This document shows, piece after piece, positions 49,560-58,355 of a stretch of DNA of 64,000 nt. Made by a program: the position numbers and the translations under genes. Position 1 is the stretch's first letter. Every line of letters begins with the position of its first letter. The notes beneath the pieces were generated by a model. The model saw only the letters and a list, made by a program, of their open reading frames with translations. It was not told the origin of the DNA and made no database searches. This DNA comes from Pseudomonas putida (GTDB lineage: Bacteria > Pseudomonadota > Gammaproteobacteria > Pseudomonadales > Pseudomonadaceae). The stretch lies in the NCBI RefSeq assembly GCF_022627325.1, contig NZ_JAETZZ010000018.1, positions 1 to 64,000 of the forward strand, written 5' to 3'.

Positions 49560-51698
49560 ATGTCCCGTTTCTCGCTTTTCAGTTCTCTGCCAGGCACGTT
49601 GATGCGTGCAAGCCTGGTGCCTTGTGTTTTCATCACCGTCCCGGCGTACGGCGCCGAAGCTGACCAGGCACTGGCGTTACCGGCTACCGCCATTACAGGC
49701 ACCCTCGGGCAGGACACCCCACCGGATCTGCATACCCCCAGCACCAGTGGTTCGCGCCTGAACCTCACACCCCTGGAAACGCCTGCGAGCGTCACCAGTA
49801 TCAGCGCCGAGCAGATTCAAGCCCGCAACAACAACACCGTCCAGGATGCAGTGACGCGCTCGCCCGGCATCACCTTCATCGGTACCCCCGGCAACGGCGG
49901 CACGGCGCTCTCGGCCCGAGGGTTTACCGGGCACAGTTCCACCATGCAGCTGTACGACGGCACCCGGCTGTACGTGGGCGCCGGCACCGTCACCTTTCCT
50001 GTGGACACCTGGTCGGTCGAGCGCATCGATGTGCTGCGCGGCCCGGCATCGGTGCTCTATGGTGAGGGTGCCACGGGCGCGGTCATCAACGTGGTGCCGA
50101 AAAAGCCCTTCGAGGGGGAAGTGCGCAACCATGTACGCCTGGGCTACGGCTCCAATGATCGCCGGCAGGTGGCGCTGGACAGCGGCGGCTCGCTGACCGA
50201 TACGCTGAGCTACCGACTGAACCTCAACAAGCTTGCCAGTAACGGCTGGGTCGACCGCGGTGAATCAGAAAGCATCGCCGTCAGCGGCGCGTTGCACTGG
50301 CAACCGAATGACGACCTCAGCGTCACCCTCAGCCACGATTACGGTGATCAGGACCCACAGCAGTACTTCGGTACACCGCTGGTCAACGGGCATTACCAGG
50401 AGTCGATACGCGACCACAATTACAACGTCGATAACGCCGAGGTCCACTACAACGACCAGTCCACGCGGCTGGTCACTGACTGGGTGATCAGCGACAACCT
50501 CACCGCCAGCAACCAGTTGTACTTCCTCAAGGCTCAACGCCGCTGGCGCAACGCCGAGAGCTATACCTGGCTGCCGGGTGGTCAGGTGCAGCGCAGCAAC
50601 TTCATCAGCATCAAGCAGGTCCAGGAGCAGATCGGCGATCGCCAGTCGTTTACCTTGCAGCATTCGCTGTTCGGCCTGGACAGCCAGACGGTGGTCGGCG
50701 CCGACTACAACTCGATCCGGTTCGTGCGCAAGCATGACTTCGGCAACACCCACACCGATACCGTGCCGCTGTCCGGTTCGGGTGGCGGCGACTACATCAG
50801 CACTGACCCCTACCGCTCGCGCGAAGCCAACCAGGCCAAGCAGTTCTCGTTGTTCGCCGAAAACCGCACGCAGCTTACCGAGCGGTTGTCGTTGATTACC
50901 GGGGTGCGGCGTGACCAGGTGCACCTGGACCGTGAAGATCTGGATACCGATACCCGGTCGGATCGCAGCCTGAGTGGCGACAACTGGCGAGCGGGCCTGG
51001 TGTTCGCGCTTAGCCAGGACCTCTCGGTCTACGGCCAGTACGCCACCAGCACCGAGGGCGTCAGCAACCTGCTGACGCTCAGCGCCGCGCAACAAAGCTG
51101 GGACCTGAGCACCGCCAAACAGACCGAGGTGGGCATCAAGCAGATGCTGCCTGAGGGCCGTGGCGAGTGGACCCTGGCGGCCTACCACATCGTCAAGAAG
51201 AAGCTGCTCAGCACCGATCCGCTCAACCCGACGGTGCAACAACAGATCGGCCAGCAGTCTTCGGACGGCATCGAAGCCACGCTGGCGCTACGCCTGCCCT
51301 ACGATATGCAGCTTTCAGCCAACGCCGCCTGGGTGCGTGCCGAGTACGACGAGTTTGCCAGCGGCAGCAACGACTACAGTGGCAACCGGCCCGTCAACGT
51401 ACCGCGGCGTTCGGCCAACCTGTGGTTGAGCAAGGACTTCGGTCAGCGCTTCAGCGCCGGGGCAGGGGCGCGTTATGTCGACAGCCGCTATGGCGATAAC
51501 GCCAACACCGTGCAGGTGCCGAGCTACACCGTGGTCGATGCCAACGTCGACTGGCATGTCCAACCTGATCTCACGCTGGGCCTGCAATTGAACAATCTGT
51601 TCGACCGCCAGTACGCCACCACCACTGACAACAACGGCCTGCAGTGGTACCTGGGCGAGCCGCGTTCGTTCTTCGTGACGGCTGACTACAGCTTCTGA
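49560..51698 (+). CDS. TonB-dependent receptor (siderophore type) under B12 control
   Basis: A 712-residue outer-membrane receptor with a signal sequence ending near PAYGAEA, a plug domain (LETPASVTSISAEQIQARNN, VERIDVLRGPASVLYGEG) and a 22-strand barrel ending in the aromatic residue F (VTADYSF). It resembles ferric-siderophore receptors more than classic BtuB, yet it sits behind a cobalamin riboswitch and a B12/haem/iron-type ABC importer. It probably imports cobalamin, a precursor such as cobinamide, or a cobalt chelate (inference). The ATG at 49560 has a weak GAAAG site; ATG 49602 is an alternative. Confidence 0.88.
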   Translation: MSRFSLFSSLPGTLMRASLVPCVFITVPAYGAEADQALALPATAITGTLGQDTPPDLHTPSTSGSRLNLTPLETPASVTSISAEQIQARNNNTVQDAVTRSPGITFIGTPGNGGTALSARGFTGHSSTMQLYDGTRLYVGAGTVTFPVDTWSVERIDVLRGPASVLYGEGATGAVINVVPKKPFEGEVRNHVRLGYGSNDRRQVALDSGGSLTDTLSYRLNLNKLASNGWVDRGESESIAVSGALHWQPNDDLSVTLSHDYGDQDPQQYFGTPLVNGHYQESIRDHNYNVDNAEVHYNDQSTRLVTDWVISDNLTASNQLYFLKAQRRWRNAESYTWLPGGQVQRSNFISIKQVQEQIGDRQSFTLQHSLFGLDSQTVVGADYNSIRFVRKHDFGNTHTDTVPLSGSGGGDYISTDPYRSREANQAKQFSLFAENRTQLTERLSLITGVRRDQVHLDREDLDTDTRSDRSLSGDNWRAGLVFALSQDLSVYGQYATSTEGVSNLLTLSAAQQSWDLSTAKQTEVGIKQMLPEGRGEWTLAAYHIVKKKLLSTDPLNPTVQQQIGQQSSDGIEATLALRLPYDMQLSANAAWVRAEYDEFASGSNDYSGNRPVNVPRRSANLWLSKDFGQRFSAGAGARYVDSRYGDNANTVQVPSYTVVDANVDWHVQPDLTLGLQLNNLFDRQYATTTDNNGLQWYLGEPRSFFVTADYSF

Positions 51699-51745
51699 CG
51701 GGTCCGCCACCGGCCTTCGGGCCGGTGCTTGCTGGAGTGGGTTCA

Positions 51746-52531
51746 ATGATGCATCTGAAAATCGACGGCCTGCATTGGTCTGTGCCTGAGCGAGGCGGCA
51801 GGCAACGTCCGTTGCTGCACGCCGTGGATCTGTGTGTCGGCAAGGGAGAGTTCGTTGGGCTGATTGGCCCCAACGGCAGCGGCAAGACCAGCTTGCTGCG
51901 CTGCGCCTACCGGGCTACGCAGCCCACCGCAGGCCAGGTCAGCTTGAACGGCGTCGAGTTGTGGCAGCGCAACCCGCGCTGGTGCGCCCAACGCATTGCC
52001 GTGGTTCTGCAGGAGTTTCCAGAGGAGTTCGGGTTGAGTGTCGGCGAAGTGGTCGCCATGGGCCGCTCGCCGCACAAATCGCTGTTTGAAGGGGACACAG
52101 CCGACGATCTGCAACTGGTCGCTGAGGTGCTCGAACGGGTAGGGCTGAGCGGCTACCGCGAACGGACCTTCGCCACGTTGTCGGGAGGTGAAAAGCAGCG
52201 AGTGCTGCTGGCCCGTGCGCTGGTACAGCGCCCTGAAATGCTCATTCTCGATGAACCGACCAACCATCTCGACCCCCGCTATCAACTCGGGTTGCTGCAG
52301 CATTTGCGAGGGCTGGGCCTGAGCACCCTGGCCAGTTTTCACGACCTCAACCTGGCAGCGGCGTTTTGCGACCGCTTGTACGTCATCGACGGCGGGCGAA
52401 TCATTGCCAGCGGCGCGCCGCAGCAGGTGTTGACCGTCGAGCTGCTGAGGCAGGTCTTCGGCCTGCAAGCGCTGATCGACACGCACCCGCTGCATCCTTA
52501 CCCACGCATTACCTGGATAACCCGGCCATGA
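51746..52531 (+). CDS. ABC importer ATP-binding protein (FecE/BtuD type)
   Basis: A 261-residue ATPase. Walker A GPNGSGKTS, the Q-loop VLQEFPEEFGLS, signature LSGGEKQR and Walker B MLILDEPTNHLD are the forms typical of iron-siderophore/B12 importers (NHLD). GGAG lies upstream of ATG 51746; the next codon is also ATG. It overlaps the binding-protein gene by ATGA. Part of the riboswitch operon with the receptor, binding protein and permease. Confidence 0.9.
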   Translation: MMHLKIDGLHWSVPERGGRQRPLLHAVDLCVGKGEFVGLIGPNGSGKTSLLRCAYRATQPTAGQVSLNGVELWQRNPRWCAQRIAVVLQEFPEEFGLSVGEVVAMGRSPHKSLFEGDTADDLQLVAEVLERVGLSGYRERTFATLSGGEKQRVLLARALVQRPEMLILDEPTNHLDPRYQLGLLQHLRGLGLSTLASFHDLNLAAAFCDRLYVIDGGRIIASGAPQQVLTVELLRQVFGLQALIDTHPLHPYPRITWITRP

Positions 52532-53496
52532 ACATTCACGCCTTGATCGGCCTGTTGTCGCTGCTGATGGCATTGCCCATCGCGGCCAGTGAATACCCAT
52601 TGAACATCCGCAGTTGTGAGCGTTCGGTGAGTTTCAGCAAAGCGCCGCAGCGGGTTGTGGTGCACGATGTGAACATGACCGCCATGCTGTTGCACCTGGG
52701 CCTGCGCGAGCGCATCGTCGGTTACACCGGCTTTACCCGCCACAAACACCGCGACCCATGGATCGATGACGCGCTGGAGGGCGTGCCGCAACTGGCCAGT
52801 CGTTACCCCTCCATCGAAACCTTGCTGGCGGTGGACGCCGACTTGTTCTTCGCTGGCTGGAACTACGGCATGCACGTGGGGGGGCCGGTCACGCCCGCAA
52901 CGCTGGCAGCGTTTGAGATCCCGGTCTATGAACTGAGCGAGTCGTGCTCCTGGATCATGCCCCAGCGACGCGCCAGCTTCGATGATGTCTACCGCGACCT
53001 GGGCAATCTGGGCCGCATCTTCAGTGTCGAGCCGCAAGCCGAAGCCCTCACGGCGCAGATGCGCCAGCAGGTTGCCGAGGTGCGCAGGCGGGTAGCTCAG
53101 GCGCAGCATCGGCCACGGGTATTCCTTTACGACAGCGGTGAAGACCGGCCGACCACGTCGGGGCGCCTGGGCATGCCCCAGGCCTTGGTCGATGCTGCCG
53201 GTGGCGTGAATGTGATGCAGGACGTGGCGGCCAGCTGGACGCAGGTGAACTGGGAGAGCGTGGTGGAGCGCGACCCTGAAGTGATTTTGATCGTCGATTA
53301 CGGCCCTAGCACCTGGCAGCAGAAGCGCGACTTCCTGTTGCGCCAACCTGCGTTGAAGGATGTGCGGGCCATACGCGAGCAGCGCTTTGTCCCCTTGACG
53401 TACCTGCAAGTCACCCCTTCGGTGGAAAACGCCGAGGCCGTCGCGAAGATCGCGCGGGCGTTGCATCCGGCGTTGTTCAAGGAGGCAGCACCATGA
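52528..53496 (+). CDS. ABC importer periplasmic binding protein (BtuF/FecB type)
   Basis: A 322-residue class III binding protein with signal peptide MNIHALIGLLSLLMALPIAA and two lobes joined by a long helix (YRDLGNLGRIFSVEPQAEALTAQMRQQVAEV). The N-lobe PQRVVVHDVNMTAMLLHLGL and C-lobe VDAAGGVNVMQDV are family features. It takes ligand from the receptor to the permease. It shares ATGA overlaps with both neighbours. Confidence 0.88.
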   Translation: MNIHALIGLLSLLMALPIAASEYPLNIRSCERSVSFSKAPQRVVVHDVNMTAMLLHLGLRERIVGYTGFTRHKHRDPWIDDALEGVPQLASRYPSIETLLAVDADLFFAGWNYGMHVGGPVTPATLAAFEIPVYELSESCSWIMPQRRASFDDVYRDLGNLGRIFSVEPQAEALTAQMRQQVAEVRRRVAQAQHRPRVFLYDSGEDRPTTSGRLGMPQALVDAAGGVNVMQDVAASWTQVNWESVVERDPEVILIVDYGPSTWQQKRDFLLRQPALKDVRAIREQRFVPLTYLQVTPSVENAEAVAKIARALHPALFKEAAP

Positions 53497-54512
53497 CCTG
53501 GGGGCGCAGCCCGGGGAGTTATCGCTGGCTGATCGTGATCCTGGTTGCACTGTTGGTGTTTTCTTCAGTGATCGCTTTGGCATTCGGCCCGGCCTCGGTC
53601 CCGCTGGGCCATGTGTTCGGGATCGTTGCCCAGCAGTTGGGCGTCGATCTGCCGGGAGCGTGGAGCAACAGCCAGGCGCAGATCGTCTGGATGATCCGCG
53701 CACCGCGTGTGTTGTTAGGGGTAGTGGTCGGCGCGGGGCTGGCATTGGTGGGTACCGCCCTGCAGGCCGTCACGCGCAATCCGCTGGCCGACCCGCACCT
53801 GCTGGGCGTGAGCTCTGGCGCCGCGCTGGGCGCGGTGCTGGTCATGCTGTACCTCGGCGAATTCATCGGCGTGTTCAGCCTGCCCCTGGCAGCTTTTGTG
53901 GGGGCAGCGGCGAGCATGCTGTTGGTTATCGCCGTGGCCAGGCGTGGAGGGCGCATGGAGAGTGACCGCCTGCTTTTGGCGGGGGTCGCGGTGTCATTCG
54001 TCCTGATGGCCTTGGTCAACCTGTTGCTGTACACCGCTGACCAGCATGCTGCAGCCTCGGTGGTGTTCTGGATGTTGGGTGGGCTGGGCGCGGCGCGCTG
54101 GAGCGTTATCGGCTTGCCGGCAGTGTGTGTGTTGCTTGGGTTGCTTGCGCTACAGGTGATGGGGCGTGGCCTGAATGCGCTCATGAGCGGAGAGCAGACC
54201 GCGATCAGCCTGGGGTTCAGCGGCCGCCGCCTGCGTCTTCATGTCTTCATCTGCACGTCGTTGCTGACAGGCGTGCTGGTATCGCTTTCGGGCGCCATAG
54301 GCTTCGTGGGGCTGATGGTGCCGCACGTGGCGCGTGCGCTGGTGGGGGCGGAAAACCGGCGGTTGATGCCGGTCAGCGCGCTGCTCGGCGGGCTGTTCAT
54401 CGTTTGGGTGGATGTGGCTGCGCGCACGCTGATCGCGCCGGAGGACCTGCCGATCGGCATTGCCACTGCAGCCTTGGGTGGGCTGTTCTTCATCGTGCTG
54501 CTCAAGCGTTGA
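53493..54512 (+). CDS. ABC importer permease (FecCD/BtuC family)
   Basis: A 339-residue inner-membrane protein with about ten helices. FecCD signatures RAPRVLLGVVVGAGLALVGT, LQAVTRNPLADPHLLGVSSGA and FVGLMVPHVARALVG are complete. A single gene implies a homodimer as in BtuC2D2. It overlaps the binding-protein gene by ATGA and ends at a strong bidirectional terminator. Confidence 0.92.
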   Translation: MTWGRSPGSYRWLIVILVALLVFSSVIALAFGPASVPLGHVFGIVAQQLGVDLPGAWSNSQAQIVWMIRAPRVLLGVVVGAGLALVGTALQAVTRNPLADPHLLGVSSGAALGAVLVMLYLGEFIGVFSLPLAAFVGAAASMLLVIAVARRGGRMESDRLLLAGVAVSFVLMALVNLLLYTADQHAAASVVFWMLGGLGAARWSVIGLPAVCVLLGLLALQVMGRGLNALMSGEQTAISLGFSGRRLRLHVFICTSLLTGVLVSLSGAIGFVGLMVPHVARALVGAENRRLMPVSALLGGLFIVWVDVAARTLIAPEDLPIGIATAALGGLFFIVLLKR

Positions 54513-54514
54513 GA

Positions 54515-54548
54515 GCACGGCAAGCGACGGCCTGGTCGCTTGCCGTGC
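54515..54548. terminator. Strong bidirectional terminator
   Basis: GCACGGCAAGCGAC (54515-54528) and GTCGCTTGCCGTGC (54535-54548) form a perfect 14-bp stem with a 6-base loop. It lies between the convergent permease and TonB receptor genes. Confidence 0.8.
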
Positions 54549-54554
54549 CTTGCT

Positions 54555-56606
54555 TCAGAAGTCGACGGTGAGCCCCGCATACAGGGCGCGACCGTCGCCG
54601 GGGGAGTGCAGCGATGCATCGGCACCGTCCGGGTCGTACCAGACGTATTCGTAGTAGCGATCGGTCAGGTTCTTCAGTTGCAGGTCGACGCTCAGCGTTT
54701 CGCTGAGCTTGTAGGTGGCGCCGAGGTTCATCAGCACGTAGCCGCCATACGTGCCTTGGGTGTTCTCCCGCTCCAGGTAGTAGTTGGTCTGCCCGTTCGC
54801 CCAGGCAGTCAGCTGCAGCTTCGGGGTAGCCTGATAGCTGATGCCGGTGTTCCACAGATGGTGGGGCACGTGATCGATTTCCTGGCCTTTGCTGCCTGGT
54901 AAGGCGCTGCTGGGCTCAAGGATCTTGGAGTATTGCCAGGAGTAGGACATCCACACCTCAGTGCGTTCGTCCGGGTGCAGGTTGACCTGCAGGTCATAGC
55001 CCCAGCGGCGTGTTTCACCAACGTTGTCCGACTCCCCGCTGGGGTCGTTCAGGCGACGGCTCACCTCGCCAGAGGCGTCCTGACGCCAATAAGCCACGCG
55101 GCCATCGATCCAGCTGGCCGGGGTGAACTTGACGCCGGTTTCCCAGCCTTCGTTGATCGATGGGTCCAGGTCCTCGTTGCGCGGCGGCACCTTGTAGGCT
55201 GCGGCGCCCGTGCCGACCTGGAAGGTCCGGCCCCAGTTGGCGTAAACGCTGGCGAACTTCCACGGCGAATAGACAATGCTGAGCTTGGGCTGCTTGATCA
55301 GCCCGTAGTCGTTCATGTCCGAGTCCAGCCCGGTCATCTTGTTGGTGAAGTCACCGCTGAGCTTGTCGACGCGATAGGCCGGCACGATCTTCAGCGACTC
55401 CACTGGCTCGATTTCAGCCTGCACATAGGCCCCGACCGTGTTGAAGTCGAAGTCCTGGTCACGGGTCTGCGCCTGCCGCACGCGATTGAGCGTGCGGTAT
55501 CGCTCGCTGCGGTTCTGCTGTTTCTGCACATCGCTTCCGCCTTCAAGGGCGAACGCATGCAGCCAGTCCACCTGTGGCCGCCAGGTCAGCGAGGTAATGG
55601 CACCGTACTGATCCTCGTAAGTGTCGCGCTCCTGTTGTGAACTGGTGCGCCAGTACTGCGTCCAGCGACGGTCGTCATAGGTGTTGAGGTAGGTCTTGGC
55701 CGACCAGGACAGCGTTTCGGCCAGGTCGGTGTCGAAGTGCACGCTGACCTGGTTCATTCGCCGCGTACCTTTGTCCGTGGCGTTGTAGTCATTGCTCATG
55801 CGCGGATGATGGCGGGCGTCATCCTCGGTCAGGTAGCCGGCCTCCTGGGCTTCGGACTCGTAGTGGCGGGCGATCAGGCCAAGGCGATAGCTGCCATCGT
55901 CAGGGGTATAGAACCACTTGCCGCCGAAGCTGTAGCGTTCGGTGTCGGCATGGTCGCGGTAACCGTCGACCTGCTGGCGGGCGAAGAAGTAGTTCTGCGT
56001 CCAGTTGCTGGTCTCGATGCCCTTGGCCAGTTGCACCTCGCGGGTGTTGAAGCTGCCGTAGCGCAGGCGCGCCTTGTTGTAGTTGCCGCCGGTGCGGGTG
56101 TTGATATTGACGTTGCCGGCGATGTTGTTCAGGCCATAGCGCGGGTCGCTGGTGCCGCGCACCACCTCGATGCTGTCGATGTCCATGGGGAACACCGAGT
56201 CGATGAAGGGCATGTTGCCGTCATTGGTGTTGCTGGGGATGCCATCGATCAGCAACTTCACCGCGTTCACTTCGCCTTCGCCATTGAAGCCGCGGAACGA
56301 CAATTTGCCTGAGGTGGTGCCCTGGTTGAACTCGGTGAGCATCACCCCTGGCGCGCGGCTGAACAGCTCCCAGCTGTAGGCCACGGGCATTTTTTCGAGG
56401 ATGTCACCGCCCAGAATGTCCACCGAACTGAGCACGCTGCTGGTGGCCAGCGGGCCGCTTTCGGTACTGGTCACGTTGACCGCGCCAAGGGTGAGGGTGG
56501 AGTTTTCAGCAGGCAGAGTTTCGGCAACGGCCAGCGACAGGGGGCTGAGGCTGAACAAAGCGAGCACGGGCAGGACAGCGCGTGCGGTGCAACGGAGCGC
56601 AGGCAT
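54555..56606 (-). CDS. TonB-dependent receptor downstream of a DUF2946 gene (copper candidate)
   Basis: A 683-residue outer-membrane receptor with signal peptide (cleavage near LAVAE), plug domain (VLSSVDILGGDILEKMPVAY, GKLSFRGFNGEGEVNAVKLL, DSIEVVRGTSDPRYGLNNIAGNV split) and a barrel ending in F (LYAGLTVDF). AGGA precedes the ATG at seven bases. It is the second gene of an operon headed by a DUF2946 gene, as is bfrG in Bordetella, where copper represses the receptor through that protein. The substrate may therefore be copper or a copper chelate, by context only. Confidence 0.85.
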   Translation of the reverse strand: MPALRCTARAVLPVLALFSLSPLSLAVAETLPAENSTLTLGAVNVTSTESGPLATSSVLSSVDILGGDILEKMPVAYSWELFSRAPGVMLTEFNQGTTSGKLSFRGFNGEGEVNAVKLLIDGIPSNTNDGNMPFIDSVFPMDIDSIEVVRGTSDPRYGLNNIAGNVNINTRTGGNYNKARLRYGSFNTREVQLAKGIETSNWTQNYFFARQQVDGYRDHADTERYSFGGKWFYTPDDGSYRLGLIARHYESEAQEAGYLTEDDARHHPRMSNDYNATDKGTRRMNQVSVHFDTDLAETLSWSAKTYLNTYDDRRWTQYWRTSSQQERDTYEDQYGAITSLTWRPQVDWLHAFALEGGSDVQKQQNRSERYRTLNRVRQAQTRDQDFDFNTVGAYVQAEIEPVESLKIVPAYRVDKLSGDFTNKMTGLDSDMNDYGLIKQPKLSIVYSPWKFASVYANWGRTFQVGTGAAAYKVPPRNEDLDPSINEGWETGVKFTPASWIDGRVAYWRQDASGEVSRRLNDPSGESDNVGETRRWGYDLQVNLHPDERTEVWMSYSWQYSKILEPSSALPGSKGQEIDHVPHHLWNTGISYQATPKLQLTAWANGQTNYYLERENTQGTYGGYVLMNLGATYKLSETLSVDLQLKNLTDRYYEYVWYDPDGADASLHSPGDGRALYAGLTVDF

Positions 56607-56636
56607 GGAAGGTTTCCTGGTCAGACAGTCGGGCAG

Positions 56637-56668
56637 GGCTGCGCACCGAAGGTCACGGGGCAGCCGTG
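56637..56668 (-). promoter_or_regulatory. Mutually exclusive hairpins in the DUF2946-TonB spacer
   Basis: In the 78-bp gap between the DUF2946 stop and the receptor start, GGCTGC (56637-56642) can pair with GCAGCC (56660-56665). Alternatively CACGG (56654-56658) pairs with CCGTG (56664-56668). The two share bases and cannot coexist. The transcript here is rich in C. This suits conditional or Rho-dependent termination. Confidence 0.4.
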
Positions 56669-56684
56669 GGCAAGCAACGACAGG

Positions 56685-57092
56685 TCAGGCCAGGGGAGAG
56701 GCGCGCGGGTTGAGCTTTGGCCACTGCTCGCGCGGCAGCAACAGCGTGTGGCTGGCGCCGAGCAGCAGCGCGTCCGGCCAGTAGCGGGGAAAGAGGTGGC
56801 GATAATGGTCACTGGCCAACATGGCATGGCCGGCATGACCACAGCAGCAGTCACCTGCCGGGTGTTTCGTCTCGGACTGATCGCCGAGTTGCGGCAGTTC
56901 GGCTTTGAGCTGGGCCAGCAACGATTTGGGTAGGCTCTGCGCACCGTGCAGGCTGCAGAAGCTGCCGAGAATCAGCGATTGGCTGTCGATGCGGGGTGTT
57001 TGCAAGGCACGGTCGAGTGGCATCGCCAGCAGGTTGAACAGCATGGCGAGGCAGGCGAGGAGGCAAAAATGTGCGCGAGCACGTACGGTCAT
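56685..57092 (-). CDS. DUF2946 protein, CruR-like copper-responsive leader gene (copy 1)
   Basis: A 135-residue small protein with an N-terminal hydrophobic signal/helix (AHFCLLACLAMLFNLLAM), a Cys/His cluster GDCCCGHAGHA and a C-terminus WPKLNPRASPLA. It belongs to the DUF2946 family. In Bordetella pertussis the DUF2946 protein CruR senses copper with Cys residues while being made and controls a downstream TonB receptor gene through translational arrest on a C-terminal RAPP motif. Here RASP (130-133) lies two residues before the end and a TonB receptor gene follows. A RoxR-like box precedes it. Confidence 0.85.
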   Translation of the reverse strand: MTVRARAHFCLLACLAMLFNLLAMPLDRALQTPRIDSQSLILGSFCSLHGAQSLPKSLLAQLKAELPQLGDQSETKHPAGDCCCGHAGHAMLASDHYRHLFPRYWPDALLLGASHTLLLPREQWPKLNPRASPLA

Positions 57093-57160
57093 GAAACCCC
57101 CGGACGGGTGAGGCGTGCATTAAGCCGCATCTGTTGCGGGCTGTAAAAGTTCAGCGGTGC

Positions 57161-57174
57161 GCCATTTTGTCGCA
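57161..57174 (-). promoter_or_regulatory. RegA/PrrA/RoxR-type box upstream of the DUF2946-TonB operon (candidate)
   Basis: On the minus strand TGCGAC-AAAAT-GGC(GC) fits the redox response-regulator consensus GCGNC-N5-GNC(GC). It lies about 69 bp before the DUF2946 start. Two related sites occur at 59925 and 59987. Confidence 0.4.
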
Positions 57175-57193
57175 GACGCATCGCACCGAAGGC

Positions 57194-57334
57194 TCAATGA
57201 CTGCGCATGCCGGCGGCCACCATGAACAGTCGGATCAGCCAAGCGAACAGTCCCAGCGCCGCCACGCTGCCTGCCCAGATCAGCACCAGCCAGGCCAGCC
57301 GACGCCATATCGGTTGCTTCACACTGGGTGTCAT
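57194..57334 (-). CDS. DUF2474 small subunit of the bd oxidase (CydX-like)
   Basis: A 46-residue single-helix protein, MTPSVKQPIWRRLAWLVLIW onward, with a hydrophobic core of about 25 residues and end AAGMRSH. This is the DUF2474 pattern seen after cyanide-insensitive bd oxidase genes, likely the CydX/CydS-like structural subunit. Its ribosome site AGGAG overlaps the cioB stop codon, so the genes are coupled. It is too short for routine gene finding. Confidence 0.85.
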   Translation of the reverse strand: MTPSVKQPIWRRLAWLVLIWAGSVAALGLFAWLIRLFMVAAGMRSH

Positions 57335-57346
57335 CAGGTAGTACTC

Positions 57347-58354
57347 CTAGTGATAGCCGTCTTCATGTGTCACCTTGCCGCGGAACACGTAATAGCTCCA
57401 GAACGTGTAGCCGAGGATGATGGGCAGGATGAACAGCGTGCCTACCAACATGAAGCCTTGGCTCTGCGGCGGTGCTGCGGCCTCCCAGATGCTGATCGAC
57501 GGTGGGATGATGTTTGGCCACAGGCTGATGCCAAGGCCGCTGTAGCCCAGGAAGACCAGGGCCAGGGTCAGCAAGAACGGCGTGTAGTGCGCGTTGCGCG
57601 CCACGGCACGTAGCAGCCCGTAGAACGTCACCAGCACCAGGATCGGCACCGGCATGAACCAGAGCAGGTTGGGCATGCTGAACCAGCGCGCAGCGATTTG
57701 CGGGTAGGCCAGCGGTGTCCACAGGCTGACCACGGCGATCACCACCAGCAGTACCAGCGCCAGAGGCCTGGCAACATCGTGCATGCGTTGCTGCAGCGGT
57801 CCTTCGGTTTTCATCACCAGCCAGGTGCAACCGAGCAGGGTGTAAGCGATCACCAGGCCCAGCCCGCAGAACAGGCTGAACGGAGTGAGCCAGTCGAGTG
57901 CACCTCCAGCGTATTTGCGCTCGACCACCTTGATGCCTTCGATGAAGGCGCCCAGGGCAACCCCTTGGGCGAATGTCGCGACCAGCGAGCCCCAGATGAA
58001 GGCCTTGTCCCAGAGGTGACGCTTGGCGGGTTTGGCCTTGAAGCGGAACTCGAAGGCTACGCCCCGGAAGATCAGGCCGATCAGCATCAGGATCAGCGGC
58101 AGGTAAAGCGCCTCCAGCACCACCGCGTAGGCCAGCGGAAAGGCGCCGAACAGGGCTGCACCGCCTAGGATCAGCCAGGTTTCGTTGCCGTCCCATACCG
58201 GGGCGACGGTGTTCATCATCACATCCCGGTCACGTGCGTCCTTGACGAAAGGGAAGAGCATGCCGATCCCCAGGTCGAAGCCGTCCATTACCACATACAT
58301 CATCACACCGAAGATGATGATCACCGCCCAGATCAGTGGAAGGTCGATGCCCAT
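57347..58354 (-). CDS. cioB: Cytochrome bd-type (cyanide-insensitive) quinol oxidase, subunit II
   Basis: A 335-residue membrane subunit with about eight helices. WAVIIIFGVMMYVVMDGFDLG and VAPVWDGNETWLILGG are diagnostic for CydB/CioB. With CioA it oxidises quinol and reduces oxygen without pumping protons. It lies 1 bp after cioA. Confidence 0.95.
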   Translation of the reverse strand: MGIDLPLIWAVIIIFGVMMYVVMDGFDLGIGMLFPFVKDARDRDVMMNTVAPVWDGNETWLILGGAALFGAFPLAYAVVLEALYLPLILMLIGLIFRGVAFEFRFKAKPAKRHLWDKAFIWGSLVATFAQGVALGAFIEGIKVVERKYAGGALDWLTPFSLFCGLGLVIAYTLLGCTWLVMKTEGPLQQRMHDVARPLALVLLVVIAVVSLWTPLAYPQIAARWFSMPNLLWFMPVPILVLVTFYGLLRAVARNAHYTPFLLTLALVFLGYSGLGISLWPNIIPPSISIWEAAAPPQSQGFMLVGTLFILPIILGYTFWSYYVFRGKVTHEDGYH

Positions 58355-58355
58355 G

